A stretch of DNA of 5,238 nt, taken from the NCBI GenBank assembly GCA_002359825.1, contig DENY01000296.1, positions 1,202-6,439 on the forward strand. The letters run 5' to 3'. The translations under genes and the position numbers were made by a program. This DNA comes from Bacteroidales bacterium UBA2632. GTDB taxonomy: Bacteria; Bacteroidota; Bacteroidia; Bacteroidales; Dysgonomonadaceae. This document shows, piece after piece, positions 1 to 5,238 of the stretch. The stretch's first letter is position 1. The number at the start of each line of letters is the position of its first letter. The notes under the pieces are model-generated. The model was not told the DNA's origin. It worked only from the letters and a program-made list of their open reading frames with translations, and searched no databases.

Positions 1-588
1 GCCATCTTTGGTCATTCCCAAAAACTGACCATTTAAATAGAAATAAGCTACACCTTTTGTAGCATCAGAACTCAAAATGATTTCTTGTCCGAGCCACGAC
101 TGAGGGATCTCAAATTCCTTACGGTAAGTGCCAGTTGGATTAAATTCTTCTGGAACAAGCGGAGGATTAGGCTTATCCCAATAGGGTGGAAAACCAGGAG
201 AGGTGAACTCATAAGTTGCATTCACATAAATGGGAGTACCAAAACCTTGCACTTCCCAATTACCAGGAACTTGAATATCTTTCCACGATTGTGCATCAAA
301 TTGTATATTGTAAAAATCTTTCATTGGTCGGTCACTAAAGTTTTCGGTGTAGTGAAACTTCCAAGTGCCATTAAGTAGTAAGGCTTTGCTCCCTTTTGAT
401 GAGAAAGATGCCTCTTTTGCATCACTTACGTTGGTAAACGAAAAGAAACTACTTCTAGGAGGTAGCTTGTTGATGTTTACCAATTTTGGATTTGTGATTT
501 CTGCATAGCGATTCTCTTGTTTTTGTGCATTGATCGAGAGGTTAATCAGAGCCATCAAAGTAACTAGGATTTTCGTCTTCATTTTCAT
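1..588 (-). CDS. Exported GH2 beta-galactosidase, N-terminal part (3' end cut by window edge)
   Basis: This is the first 196 residues of a glycoside hydrolase family 2 beta-galactosidase of the large LacZ type, which hydrolyses terminal beta-galactosides. The frame stays open to base 1. Residues 1-21 form a signal peptide (basic MKMKTK, then a hydrophobic run), with likely cleavage at INA|QKQ, so the enzyme is exported, unlike E. coli LacZ. The GH2 sugar-binding domain starts near residue 70 with LLLNGTWKF, followed by VPGNWEVQGF (107-116), GTPIYVNATYEF (117-128) and NPTGTYRKEFEIP. By alignment from memory with E. coli LacZ, Asn123 matches Asn102 and Asp195, at the window edge, matches Asp201; both contact galactose there. 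The central immunoglobulin-like domain, the TIM barrel with the two catalytic glutamates, and the C-terminal domain lie outside the window. Full members are about 1,000 residues or more. The start at 588 is chosen because it gives a complete signal peptide; Met3 (582) is an alternative. The family is clear; the natural substrate is not. Confidence 0.93.
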   Translation of the reverse strand, partial: MKMKTKILVTLMALINLSINAQKQENRYAEITNPKLVNINKLPPRSSFFSFTNVSDAKEASFSSKGSKALLLNGTWKFHYTENFSDRPMKDFYNIQFDAQSWKDIQVPGNWEVQGFGTPIYVNATYEFTSPGFPPYWDKPNPPLVPEEFNPTGTYRKEFEIPQSWLGQEIILSSDATKGVAYFYLNGQFLGMTKDG

Positions 589-591
589 CGT

Positions 592-604
592 TTCAACTTT
601 TGAA
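592..604 (-). repeat. Small inverted repeat just upstream of the beta-galactosidase start codon
   Basis: TTCAA and TTGAA form perfect 5-base arms around a 3-base loop, ending three bases before the ATG (586-588 on the minus strand). In the mRNA this could fold into a short hairpin over the ribosome landing site. The stem is AT-rich and weak, so an effect on translation is only a possibility. Confidence 0.4.
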
Positions 605-606
605 GG

Positions 607-635
607 ATTAAGTTATTATGAATTAAGTCTTATGA
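607..635. repeat. Imperfect tandem repeat in the beta-galactosidase leader
   Basis: Two adjacent copies of ATTAAGT-(TA or C)-TTATGA lie at 607-621 and 622-635. They differ only in the TA/C at the centre. A third partial copy of the core (ATAAGT, 637-642) follows at nearly the same spacing, so AAGT recurs at 610, 625 and 639. The repeats lie in the expected 5' untranslated region of the minus-strand beta-galactosidase gene. They could be repeated protein-binding sites or a slippage duplication. Confidence 0.6.
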
Positions 636-637
636 GA

Positions 638-652
638 TAAGTGAATTACTTA
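638..652. promoter_or_regulatory. Operator-like palindrome over the expected beta-galactosidase transcription start
   Basis: TAAGTGAATTACTTA reads as a 15-base palindrome with an odd centre and one mismatch (G643 against T647). It directly abuts the -7 box at 653-660 and covers the bases where transcription should begin, a position typical of repressor operators. A second overlapping inverted repeat, CTTAT-gag-ATAAG (629-641), shares its left arm. Palindromes of this kind also arise by chance in AT-rich DNA. Confidence 0.35.
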
Positions 653-660
653 CAAAGATA
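653..660 (-). promoter_or_regulatory. Candidate Bacteroidota -7 box for the beta-galactosidase gene
   Basis: The minus strand reads TATCTTTG, a full match to the TAnnTTTG -7 consensus of the Bacteroidota primary sigma factor. It lies 64 bases upstream of the ATG, which leaves an untranslated leader of about 60 bases. A TTAG about 21 bases upstream is only a weak match to the -33 TTTG element. This is the best-placed promoter match in the window. Confidence 0.55.
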
Positions 661-850
661 AAGTAATATTAGAATAATGAACTAAGAAAACCTATGGAAA
701 TGAAGAATTTGTTGTGTGATAATTTGAATAATAGAACTTTGCTTTTCTTCTTTGCATGAAGAATATTCTCACTTTTGGGGTCAAGGAGTTTTGCAAACAT
801 ATCTCATTGCTGTGCGTTATATTGGGTGAGGAATACTATAAAAAATTGCA

Positions 851-1039
851 ATGATGAAAAAAGAAGATAAACCAACTAACAAGAAGAATGGAAAAAGTAA
901 AGAGGATCATATAAATCAGAACGTATATGATTTCAATCCATCTCAGTTTACTACTGACGAAGAGCTGGATATTATAAAGAAGAAAAGAGAGAAAGCAAAA
1001 AAAGAAGATGAGAAGAAATCTGAAGATGGGAAAAAATAA
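851..1039 (+). CDS. Small highly charged lysine-rich protein, function unknown
   Basis: I do not recognise this 62-residue protein. It has 17 lysines, one arginine and 15 acidic residues. There is no signal peptide, membrane segment or cysteine, so it is probably cytoplasmic and largely disordered or a single helix. The charged ends, KKEDKPTNKKNGKSKED at residues 3-19 and a KKKREKAKKEDEKK stretch near the C-terminus, flank a less charged centre with YDFNPSQFTTDEELDII. That centre looks like the conserved, functional part, perhaps a short binding motif followed by a helix. An in-frame TAA at 839-841 limits the start to 851, or to the next Met at 854. No full TAnnTTTG promoter match is present upstream; GAACTTTG (734-741) and CACTTTTG (770-777) each miss one base. 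The gene converges on the membrane protein at 1157-1591. It is probably real, but A-rich DNA can yield lysine-rich ORFs by chance. Confidence 0.6.
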   Translation: MMKKEDKPTNKKNGKSKEDHINQNVYDFNPSQFTTDEELDIIKKKREKAKKEDEKKSEDGKK

Positions 1040-1156
1040 AGAACTTGGTCATAACATCTCCATTGTATGTGATTTCTTTGCCCCTCACAACACATAATTA
1101 TTGACTCAATTTTAGCGAGGAGTATTGTAAGATATGTATATATTCACAATTGATAA

Positions 1157-1591
1157 TCAGGGTAAACTGTTATAGGGCAAAGTGGGGTTTGGCTTAGCAT
1201 CATCCACAGAGATTATACTATCTACAATAAACTCAGTGAAACCACGCCAAGGGATAGGTGCAAAATACTCTTTGTAGTGAAGTTGTACGTTTTTACCACT
1301 TGCTAGCATCAGTTCTTCGGCAATCTTTTTGTCGGCAACCGAAAATTCAAATTGATTGGATTGAAATCCCTCAGGTTTGTCTGCCCTGAATCCTGTCTGA
1401 ATTAATTTCCCCTCGTATGTTTTGAAAACAACACCTTTGTGAACCAAATAATTGAGTTCCCCAGATTTTACTCCTGTCCCAAACACGAAGTAATATCGCA
1501 CGAACACAAACACTCCGAGTGCAAGAATTAAAAAAACAACAATGTATCTTTTTACTTTACTTTTACTTTTTGGTGACTTATACTTTTTCAT
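1157..1591 (-). CDS. Single-pass membrane-anchored protein of unknown function
   Basis: The 144-residue protein begins with a strongly basic segment (MKKYKSPKSKSKVKR). One hydrophobic helix follows at about residues 16-37, and then a soluble domain of about 105 residues. By the positive-inside rule the N-terminus is cytoplasmic and the domain faces the periplasm. The domain contains SGELNYLVHKG, VVFKTYEGKLIQTGFR, NQFEFSVADKKIAEELM, VQLHYKEYFAPIPWRG and FIVDSI, a pattern of short beta strands. I recall similar short proteins in many Bacteroidota genomes. Some are labelled 6-phosphogluconate dehydrogenase, which cannot be right here: the protein is far too short and has no Rossmann motif. The start at 1591 is the only one that keeps the basic N-terminus before the helix. 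The gene ends in TGA after a proline-rich tail (KPNPTLPYNSLP). It appears monocistronic, with a possible promoter at 1733-1760. Confidence 0.85.
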   Translation of the reverse strand: MKKYKSPKSKSKVKRYIVVFLILALGVFVFVRYYFVFGTGVKSGELNYLVHKGVVFKTYEGKLIQTGFRADKPEGFQSNQFEFSVADKKIAEELMLASGKNVQLHYKEYFAPIPWRGFTEFIVDSIISVDDAKPNPTLPYNSLP

Positions 1592-1732
1592 AATGAGCTA
1601 TGCTTTAATATTACTTTAAACGAATCTGAAATATATAACTCTATTAACATGCAGAACATAAAAGTGTTTTCGGGTATGAGCATTTTTGTAATTAGAGTTT
1701 GCAATTGTTTCCACTTGATTATGTTGATTGCG

Positions 1733-1760
1733 CAAAAATATGCTACAGCACATCTCCAAA
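1733..1760 (-). promoter_or_regulatory. Candidate promoter for the membrane protein gene
   Basis: The minus strand reads TTTG (1760-1757), 16 bases, then TATTTTTG (1740-1733). The second element fully matches the TAnnTTTG -7 box and the first matches the -33 element. The spacing is slightly shorter than the usual 17-23 bases. Transcription would start about 135 bases before the ATG at 1591. AT-rich DNA gives chance matches, so confidence is modest. Confidence 0.35.
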
Positions 1761-1783
1761 TGTTTTTAATAGTTTGTCATTGC

Positions 1784-1821
1784 AAAAAAAATAGTGTTTG
1801 TTGTAAGTTTTATTACACTAT
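1784..1821 (-). terminator. Terminator-like hairpin and U tract on the minus strand
   Basis: Perfect 7-base arms ATAGTGT (1791-1797) and ACACTAT (1815-1821) enclose a 17-base loop. Read on the minus strand, the hairpin runs directly into eight T (1791-1784), the layout of a Rho-independent terminator. The stem is weak, with two G-C pairs, and the loop is long. No annotated minus-strand gene lies upstream, so it would act on antisense transcripts from the peptidase start region. It could equally be an operator-type inverted repeat. Confidence 0.25.
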
Positions 1822-1878
1822 AATCTAATCCTTGTACAAAAAACTAATCTTCAATATCATATTCTCCCAAAAAATATG

Positions 1879-1886
1879 TAGTTTTG
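1879..1886 (+). promoter_or_regulatory. Candidate -7 box for the peptidase-murF operon
   Basis: TAGTTTTG fully matches the Bacteroidota TAnnTTTG -7 consensus and lies 116 bases upstream of the peptidase ATG. No TTG is found at the expected -33 distance, so the support is the single element and its position. The resulting leader would be about 110 bases and very AT-rich, ending in an A-rich stretch before the ATG, as is common in this phylum. Confidence 0.35.
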
Positions 1887-2002
1887 TCTATTGAGAACTT
1901 ATTGGCAATCGTATTCTTCTACCCGAAAAGTGCTGACAATAATTCAATCATACAAAACGAGAAATTTATTTTCATCAAACATAATTATTTTAAATAAAAA
2001 TC

Positions 2003-3190
2003 ATGAGTAAATTGTTTTTGGTAGCAAGTATGCTATTGACGTCGCTTTTTTCGCAAGCACAAACCGATACTGAGAGTTATAAATTTACAGTAGTAAAAGA
2101 AAACCCAATTACCAGTATTAAGAATCAAGCCAACTCGGGTACTTGTTGGAGCTTTGCAGGTGTTAGTTTTTTGGAGTCAGAGTTATTGAAGATGGGGAAA
2201 GGTGAACATGACCTGTCAGAAATGTACATTGTACGACGTAACTATGAAGATCAAGCAAAGAAGTATGCCCGTCTCCATGGAAGTCTTAATTTTTCTGCAG
2301 GTGGTTCGTTTGCCGATGTAGTTGAAACAATTGATGAATATGGTGTTGTTCCTCTAAAAGAATATCAAGGACTCATGTATGGAGAAGAAAACCATAAACA
2401 TGGCGAAATAGACCATCTATTGAAAGGATATATGGATGCAGTTATAGAGAACAAAAATAAAACCTTATCACCTGTTTGGTTCAAAGGATTTACGGGTATT
2501 TTAGATGCTTATTCTGGAGAGGTACCTGCAAACTTTACACAAGAGGGCACATCGTTCTCACCTCAAAGTTATGCTGCGCATTTAGGATTAAAATCAGATA
2601 ACTACATTTCTTTGAGCTCTTTCACGCACCACGATTTCTACACAACATTTCCAGTAGAAGTTCCTGACAACTGGCGCTGGGCTCATTCATACAACTTGCC
2701 CTTGGACGACTTTATCGAATCAATAGACAATGCTCTTATGAATGGATACACTGTTGCTTGGGCAACCGATGTGAGCGAAGTAGGTTTCACACGTAGTGGT
2801 ATTGCAATAGTTCCTGATTTGGAATCATCTGAAAATGCAGGAAGTGATCAAGCTCATTGGTTAGGCTTGAGTGCAAGCGAAAGAACAAATGAAGTTCGAA
2901 GCAAGATTGGAAGAGAAATTCTGAAAGAAAAAACAATCACCCAGGAAGTGCGTCAAATTGGTTTTGATAACTATCAAACAACTGACGACCATGGTATGCA
3001 TATTTATGGAATTGCCAAAGACCAAGAAGGTAATAAGTATTATATGGTAAAGAACTCATGGGGCGAAACTGGTCCATACAACGGTTTGTGGTATGCTTCT
3101 GAAGCTTTTGTAAGTTATAAAACATTGAGCATTGTTATTAACAAAAACGCATTGCCAAAAACAATTGCTGCTAAACTAAACGTAAAATAG
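2003..3190 (+). CDS. Exported C1 cysteine peptidase, bleomycin hydrolase / aminopeptidase C-like
   Basis: This 395-residue papain-fold cysteine peptidase most resembles family C1B (bleomycin hydrolase, aminopeptidase C). Residues 1-19 are a signal peptide with likely cleavage at SQA|QTD, leaving an N-terminal glutamine. No lipobox cysteine is present, so the product should be periplasmic or secreted. The active site is complete: oxyanion-hole Gln42 and nucleophile Cys48 in NQANSGTCWSF, His330 in DDHGMHIYG, and Asn351 in VKNSWG. The HGM context matches the H-A/G-M of bleomycin hydrolases, and the roughly 280-residue gap between Cys and His, longer than in papain, also fits that group. No propeptide is evident, because the catalytic Gln lies only about 20 residues after the cleavage site; classical papains have a long one. 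The start at 2003 gives the signal peptide. murF follows after 14 bases, so the two are probably co-transcribed. Exported Bacteroidota members are presumed to trim peptides; the true substrate cannot be read from the sequence. Confidence 0.92.
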   Translation: MSKLFLVASMLLTSLFSQAQTDTESYKFTVVKENPITSIKNQANSGTCWSFAGVSFLESELLKMGKGEHDLSEMYIVRRNYEDQAKKYARLHGSLNFSAGGSFADVVETIDEYGVVPLKEYQGLMYGEENHKHGEIDHLLKGYMDAVIENKNKTLSPVWFKGFTGILDAYSGEVPANFTQEGTSFSPQSYAAHLGLKSDNYISLSSFTHHDFYTTFPVEVPDNWRWAHSYNLPLDDFIESIDNALMNGYTVAWATDVSEVGFTRSGIAIVPDLESSENAGSDQAHWLGLSASERTNEVRSKIGREILKEKTITQEVRQIGFDNYQTTDDHGMHIYGIAKDQEGNKYYMVKNSWGETGPYNGLWYASEAFVSYKTLSIVINKNALPKTIAAKLNVK

Positions 3191-3204
3191 AAACAAGAAC
3201 TTTT

Positions 3205-4497
3205 ATGCTCATTCCAGAACTATATAATATATACAAACAGCATCCAGTTATAACTACCGATTCGAGGGTATGTCCCGATGGGGCAATGTTTTTTGCTCTC
3301 AAAGGGCCCACTTTCAATGGCAACAAGTATGCAGAAGAGGCAGTCGGAAAAGGATGTTCCTATGCTGTTGTGGACGAATGGGATGAAGATAAAGCAAGAC
3401 CTGAGTACATCATCGTGGTAGATGATGTGCTCACAGTTTTGCAAAAGCTTGCCAATCATCATCGTAACCAATTCAAAACTCCTGTTATTGCTATCACTGG
3501 AACAAACGGAAAGACTACGACTAAGGAATTGGTAGCTGCTGTGTTGTCCAAAGAGTTCAAGGTGTTGTACACGCAAGGCAACTTCAACAATCATATTGGA
3601 GTACCCCTCACTTTGTTGTCTATGACAAAAGAGCATGAAATAGCTGTGATCGAAATGGGTGCGAGTCACAGAGGTGATATTAAAGAGTTGTGCGAAATAG
3701 CAGCGCCCAACTTTGGACTAATCACAAACATAGGAGTAGCTCACATAGAGGGTTTTGGTTCTGTTGAAAATATTGTGAAAACAAAGACGGAGCTTTTCGA
3801 TTATCTGGAGCAAAACAATGGGAAAGCATTTGTCAACAGTTCATTGAAAGATGCTTTGAGTCTTCTACATAAAATGGATATGAATGAATATGGAATAGAT
3901 AATCAATCTTTGTTTGTCTCAGGATCAATTATTTCAAACTATCCATACTTGGAGTTTGAATGGCAGTTTTTTGAGAAAAAACATCATGTAAAAACTCATT
4001 TAGTGGGCGACTATAATATGGACAATGCTTTGGCAGCAATTACTATTGGTAGCTTCTTTGGCATCAACTCTGAATTTATCAACGATGCTTTAGAAACTTA
4101 TATTCCTAAGAATAGTTGTTCACAGTTTGAGACCACCGAGAAGAATGCGCTCATCATCGATGCTTATAATGCCAACCCAACCAGCATGAAAGCGGCATTG
4201 GATAACTTTGTCAATTATCCGCTTTCGCCAAAAGCGTTAATAATTGGCGAAATGAGAGAATTGGGTGGGGTGAGCCAAGCAGAACATCAACAACTTGTTG
4301 ACCTCATCGAGGCATACTCTTTTACCCAGGTTTATTTGGTGGGAAGTTCTTTCAAGCAGTTGTCAACTGACTATCCAATTTACGATAATGTAGGTGATTT
4401 AATTCAAAAGCTAACAGCCCATCCTTTGTCCGATTATTGTATCCTCATTAAAGGCTCGAACGGAGTTCAATTAGAAAAAGTGGTGAGTTTCTTATAG
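3205..4497 (+). CDS. murF: MurF, UDP-MurNAc-tripeptide--D-Ala-D-Ala ligase
   Basis: MurF joins D-Ala-D-Ala to the UDP-MurNAc tripeptide using ATP, the last cytoplasmic step of peptidoglycan precursor synthesis. All three Mur ligase domains are present in 430 residues, a normal length. The N-terminal substrate domain has TDSR (18-21). The central ATPase domain has the P-loop TGTNGKTTT (98-106), NFNNHIGVPLT (126-136), EMGASHRGDI (150-159), TNIGVAHIEGFGS (174-186), Lys194 as the probable carbamylated lysine, and GDYNMDNALAA (268-278). The C-terminal domain has DAYNANPTSM (319-328) and GEMRELG (348-354). Thus Lys103, Glu150, His180, Asn271, Asn274 and Asp319 of the superfamily's invariant set are in place. 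The odd point is KNSCSQ (302-307): Cys305 sits where I expect the invariant arginine, usually NNRSQ in this phylum. The start at 3205 puts TDSR at its normal distance from the N-terminus. Its position outside a cell-division gene cluster fits my recollection of other Bacteroidota. It probably depends on the peptidase promoter. Confidence 0.96.
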   Translation: MLIPELYNIYKQHPVITTDSRVCPDGAMFFALKGPTFNGNKYAEEAVGKGCSYAVVDEWDEDKARPEYIIVVDDVLTVLQKLANHHRNQFKTPVIAITGTNGKTTTKELVAAVLSKEFKVLYTQGNFNNHIGVPLTLLSMTKEHEIAVIEMGASHRGDIKELCEIAAPNFGLITNIGVAHIEGFGSVENIVKTKTELFDYLEQNNGKAFVNSSLKDALSLLHKMDMNEYGIDNQSLFVSGSIISNYPYLEFEWQFFEKKHHVKTHLVGDYNMDNALAAITIGSFFGINSEFINDALETYIPKNSCSQFETTEKNALIIDAYNANPTSMKAALDNFVNYPLSPKALIIGEMRELGGVSQAEHQQLVDLIEAYSFTQVYLVGSSFKQLSTDYPIYDNVGDLIQKLTAHPLSDYCILIKGSNGVQLEKVVSFL

Positions 4498-4501
4498 TAC
4501 A

Positions 4502-5238
4502 TCAATTGTCACTGAACGTTACATCCAACACTACAATCTCCGACTTAGTGCCAATTCTATATTGGGGCCCCGATAGTCCAACACCAGAACTTACAAATAC
4601 GTGAGTGTTTTCTTTCTTCTTATATCCCCTAGATACTTCAAATACCATACGTGTAAAGATATTGAAAGGGAAAACTTGTCCATCATGTGTGTGTCCATAT
4701 AGAGCAATGTCTGCTCCATTTTCCATCTCTTCAACCAGATTGTCGGGTGTGTGGTTGAGAACAATCATGGGGAATGATTTGTCCACGTTTTCATTTTCAA
4801 GTATTGATTCGAGACTATCGCGCTCGGGATTCACATAATCCTCTCTTCCTACAATGTAAAACGAAGAGTCTATTAATACAGCAGAGTCTCTAATCATTTT
4901 GATGTTGGCTTCATCGTTCAACCACTTTATTTTAGTTTCAGCCTCATAACGATACTCATGATTTCCCGTACAAGAGTATACACCATAACGAGGCTTTAAT
5001 CTCAAGAACTCCTCCTCCATTTTCTGATTAACAATGGGTGCAATCTCTGCGTCTATTATATCTCCTACGAATAGCACCAAATCAGGTTCTTGCTCCAATA
5101 TTAAATCGACATATTTTTTCGCATATCGTCTGTCTATTAAATATCCTAGATGAATATCACTCACTACGGCTATCCGCATAGAAGAAATATCGCCTGCACT
5201 TTTCTCAACTGTGATTTCTTTTTGTGTTACCACTGGCC
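4502..5238 (-). CDS. Calcineurin-like metallophosphoesterase, C-terminal catalytic part (5' end cut by window edge)
   Basis: The frame is open to base 5238, so the N-terminus lies outside. A GTG at 5231-5233 is an unlikely true start, because related proteins carry N-terminal membrane helices before this domain. About 245 residues are visible. Numbering from that GTG, the two-metal site is complete: SDIHLG (Asp26, His28), VGDIID (Asp58), TGNHEY (Asn91, His92), LNHTP (His161) and GHTHDGQ (His181, His183). The tail, VSSGVGLSGPQYRIGT then SEIVVLDV, is typical of the YkuE-like membrane-associated group. Some of those enzymes act on phospholipids or lipid A intermediates such as UDP-diacylglucosamine; here the substrate is unknown. 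The active site would face the periplasm if the usual membrane domain precedes it. The stop lies 4 bases from the convergent murF stop. Family assignment is firm; function is only general phosphoester hydrolysis. Confidence 0.93.
   Translation of the reverse strand, partial: PVVTQKEITVEKSAGDISSMRIAVVSDIHLGYLIDRRYAKKYVDLILEQEPDLVLFVGDIIDAEIAPIVNQKMEEEFLRLKPRYGVYSCTGNHEYRYEAETKIKWLNDEANIKMIRDSAVLIDSSFYIVGREDYVNPERDSLESILENENVDKSFPMIVLNHTPDNLVEEMENGADIALYGHTHDGQVFPFNIFTRMVFEVSRGYKKKENTHVFVSSGVGLSGPQYRIGTKSEIVVLDVTFSDN

Larger units (their letters stand above)
1592..2002. other. AT-rich divergent intergenic region with candidate regulatory signals
   Basis: This 411-base stretch separates the minus-strand membrane protein gene from the plus-strand peptidase gene and holds no gene I can support. 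It contains -7 box matches on the minus strand at 1733-1740 and 1976-1983 (TATGTTTG) and on the plus strand at 1879-1886. It also holds a terminator-like inverted repeat with an A run at 1784-1821. A second 7-base inverted repeat, AACTCTA (1637-1643) and TAGAGTT (1693-1699), encloses 49 bases inside the likely leader of the membrane protein gene. I saw no tRNA or riboswitch I recognise. Confidence 0.6.

Noticed and set aside
85..378. Plus-strand ORF of 97 codons
   Set aside because: It is the antisense shadow of the beta-galactosidase gene, whose minus-strand frame encodes clear GH2 motifs throughout.
734..777. GAACTTTG (734-741) and CACTTTTG (770-777) as promoters for the small charged protein gene
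   Set aside because: Each misses one fixed base of TAnnTTTG. The first has a TTTG 22 bases upstream (708-711), but such partial matches are frequent in this AT-rich DNA.
1040..1156. Shared terminator between the convergent genes ending at 1039 and 1157
   Set aside because: I found only short matches, such as ACTC/GAGT with a 12-base gap, and no stable hairpin followed by a T run in either direction.
1649..1828. Plus-strand ORF of 59 codons starting MQNIKVFSGM, with six cysteines including CNC and CHC
   Set aside because: It lies in very AT-rich intergenic DNA over the likely promoter and leader of the opposite gene, has no recognisable domain, and its amino-acid mix (Phe, Ile, Leu, Lys, Cys) looks like translated AT-rich noise. 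Conservation would be needed to revive it.
2937..3125. Minus-strand ORF of 62 codons inside the peptidase gene
   Set aside because: It overlaps the region encoding the catalytic His and Asn of the peptidase and has no recognisable features of its own.
3220..3669. Minus-strand ORF of 149 codons inside murF
   Set aside because: It is antisense to the strongly conserved TDSR, P-loop and NFNNHIG motifs of MurF; its length follows from murF codon usage.
4605..4838. Plus-strand ORF of 77 codons inside the metallophosphoesterase gene
   Set aside because: It is antisense to the GHTH and LNHTP metal-binding region and has no independent support.
5231..5233. GTG as the start codon of the metallophosphoesterase
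   Set aside because: The frame continues open to the window edge and related proteins have membrane helices before this domain, so the gene is treated as truncated by the window.

Overview
The window looks like an ordinary chromosomal stretch from a member of the Bacteroidota. Four signs support this: the DNA is AT-rich; the CDSs have no Shine-Dalgarno sequences but A/T-rich leaders; matches to the Bacteroidota sigma factor -7 box (TAnnTTTG) sit upstream of genes; and two exported proteins have signal peptides predicted to be cut just before a glutamine, as is common in this phylum. I cannot resolve the genus. I see no phage, transposon, CRISPR or tRNA/rRNA sequence.

Layout: (1) 1-588, minus: the first 196 residues of an exported glycoside hydrolase family 2 beta-galactosidase, cut by the left edge. 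Its leader (589-660) holds a good -7 box, a palindrome over the expected transcription start, a tandem repeat and a small hairpin before the start codon. (2) 851-1039, plus: a small, highly charged, lysine-rich protein of unknown function. (3) 1157-1591, minus: a 144-residue single-pass membrane protein of unknown function, convergent with (2). (4) 1592-2002: a 411-base AT-rich divergent intergenic region with candidate promoters on both strands and a terminator-like hairpin on the minus strand. (5) 2003-3190, plus: an exported papain-fold cysteine peptidase of the bleomycin hydrolase / aminopeptidase C group with an intact Gln-Cys-His-Asn set. (6) 3205-4497, plus: murF, 14 bases after (5) and probably in the same operon. 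(7) 4502-5238, minus: the C-terminal catalytic part of a calcineurin-like metallophosphoesterase, cut by the right edge; its stop lies only 4 bases from the murF stop.

The genes do not form an obvious single pathway. MurF makes the last cytoplasmic peptidoglycan precursor. The peptidase acts outside the cytoplasm and may only share its promoter. The beta-galactosidase is a separate, outward-facing sugar-degradation gene. I found no convincing undescribed system. The most notable point is that this MurF seems to have cysteine where the Mur ligase superfamily has an invariant arginine, while its other recognisable catalytic residues are intact. After that come the repeat-rich leader of the beta-galactosidase and a speculative antisense transcript unit in the 1592-2002 gap.
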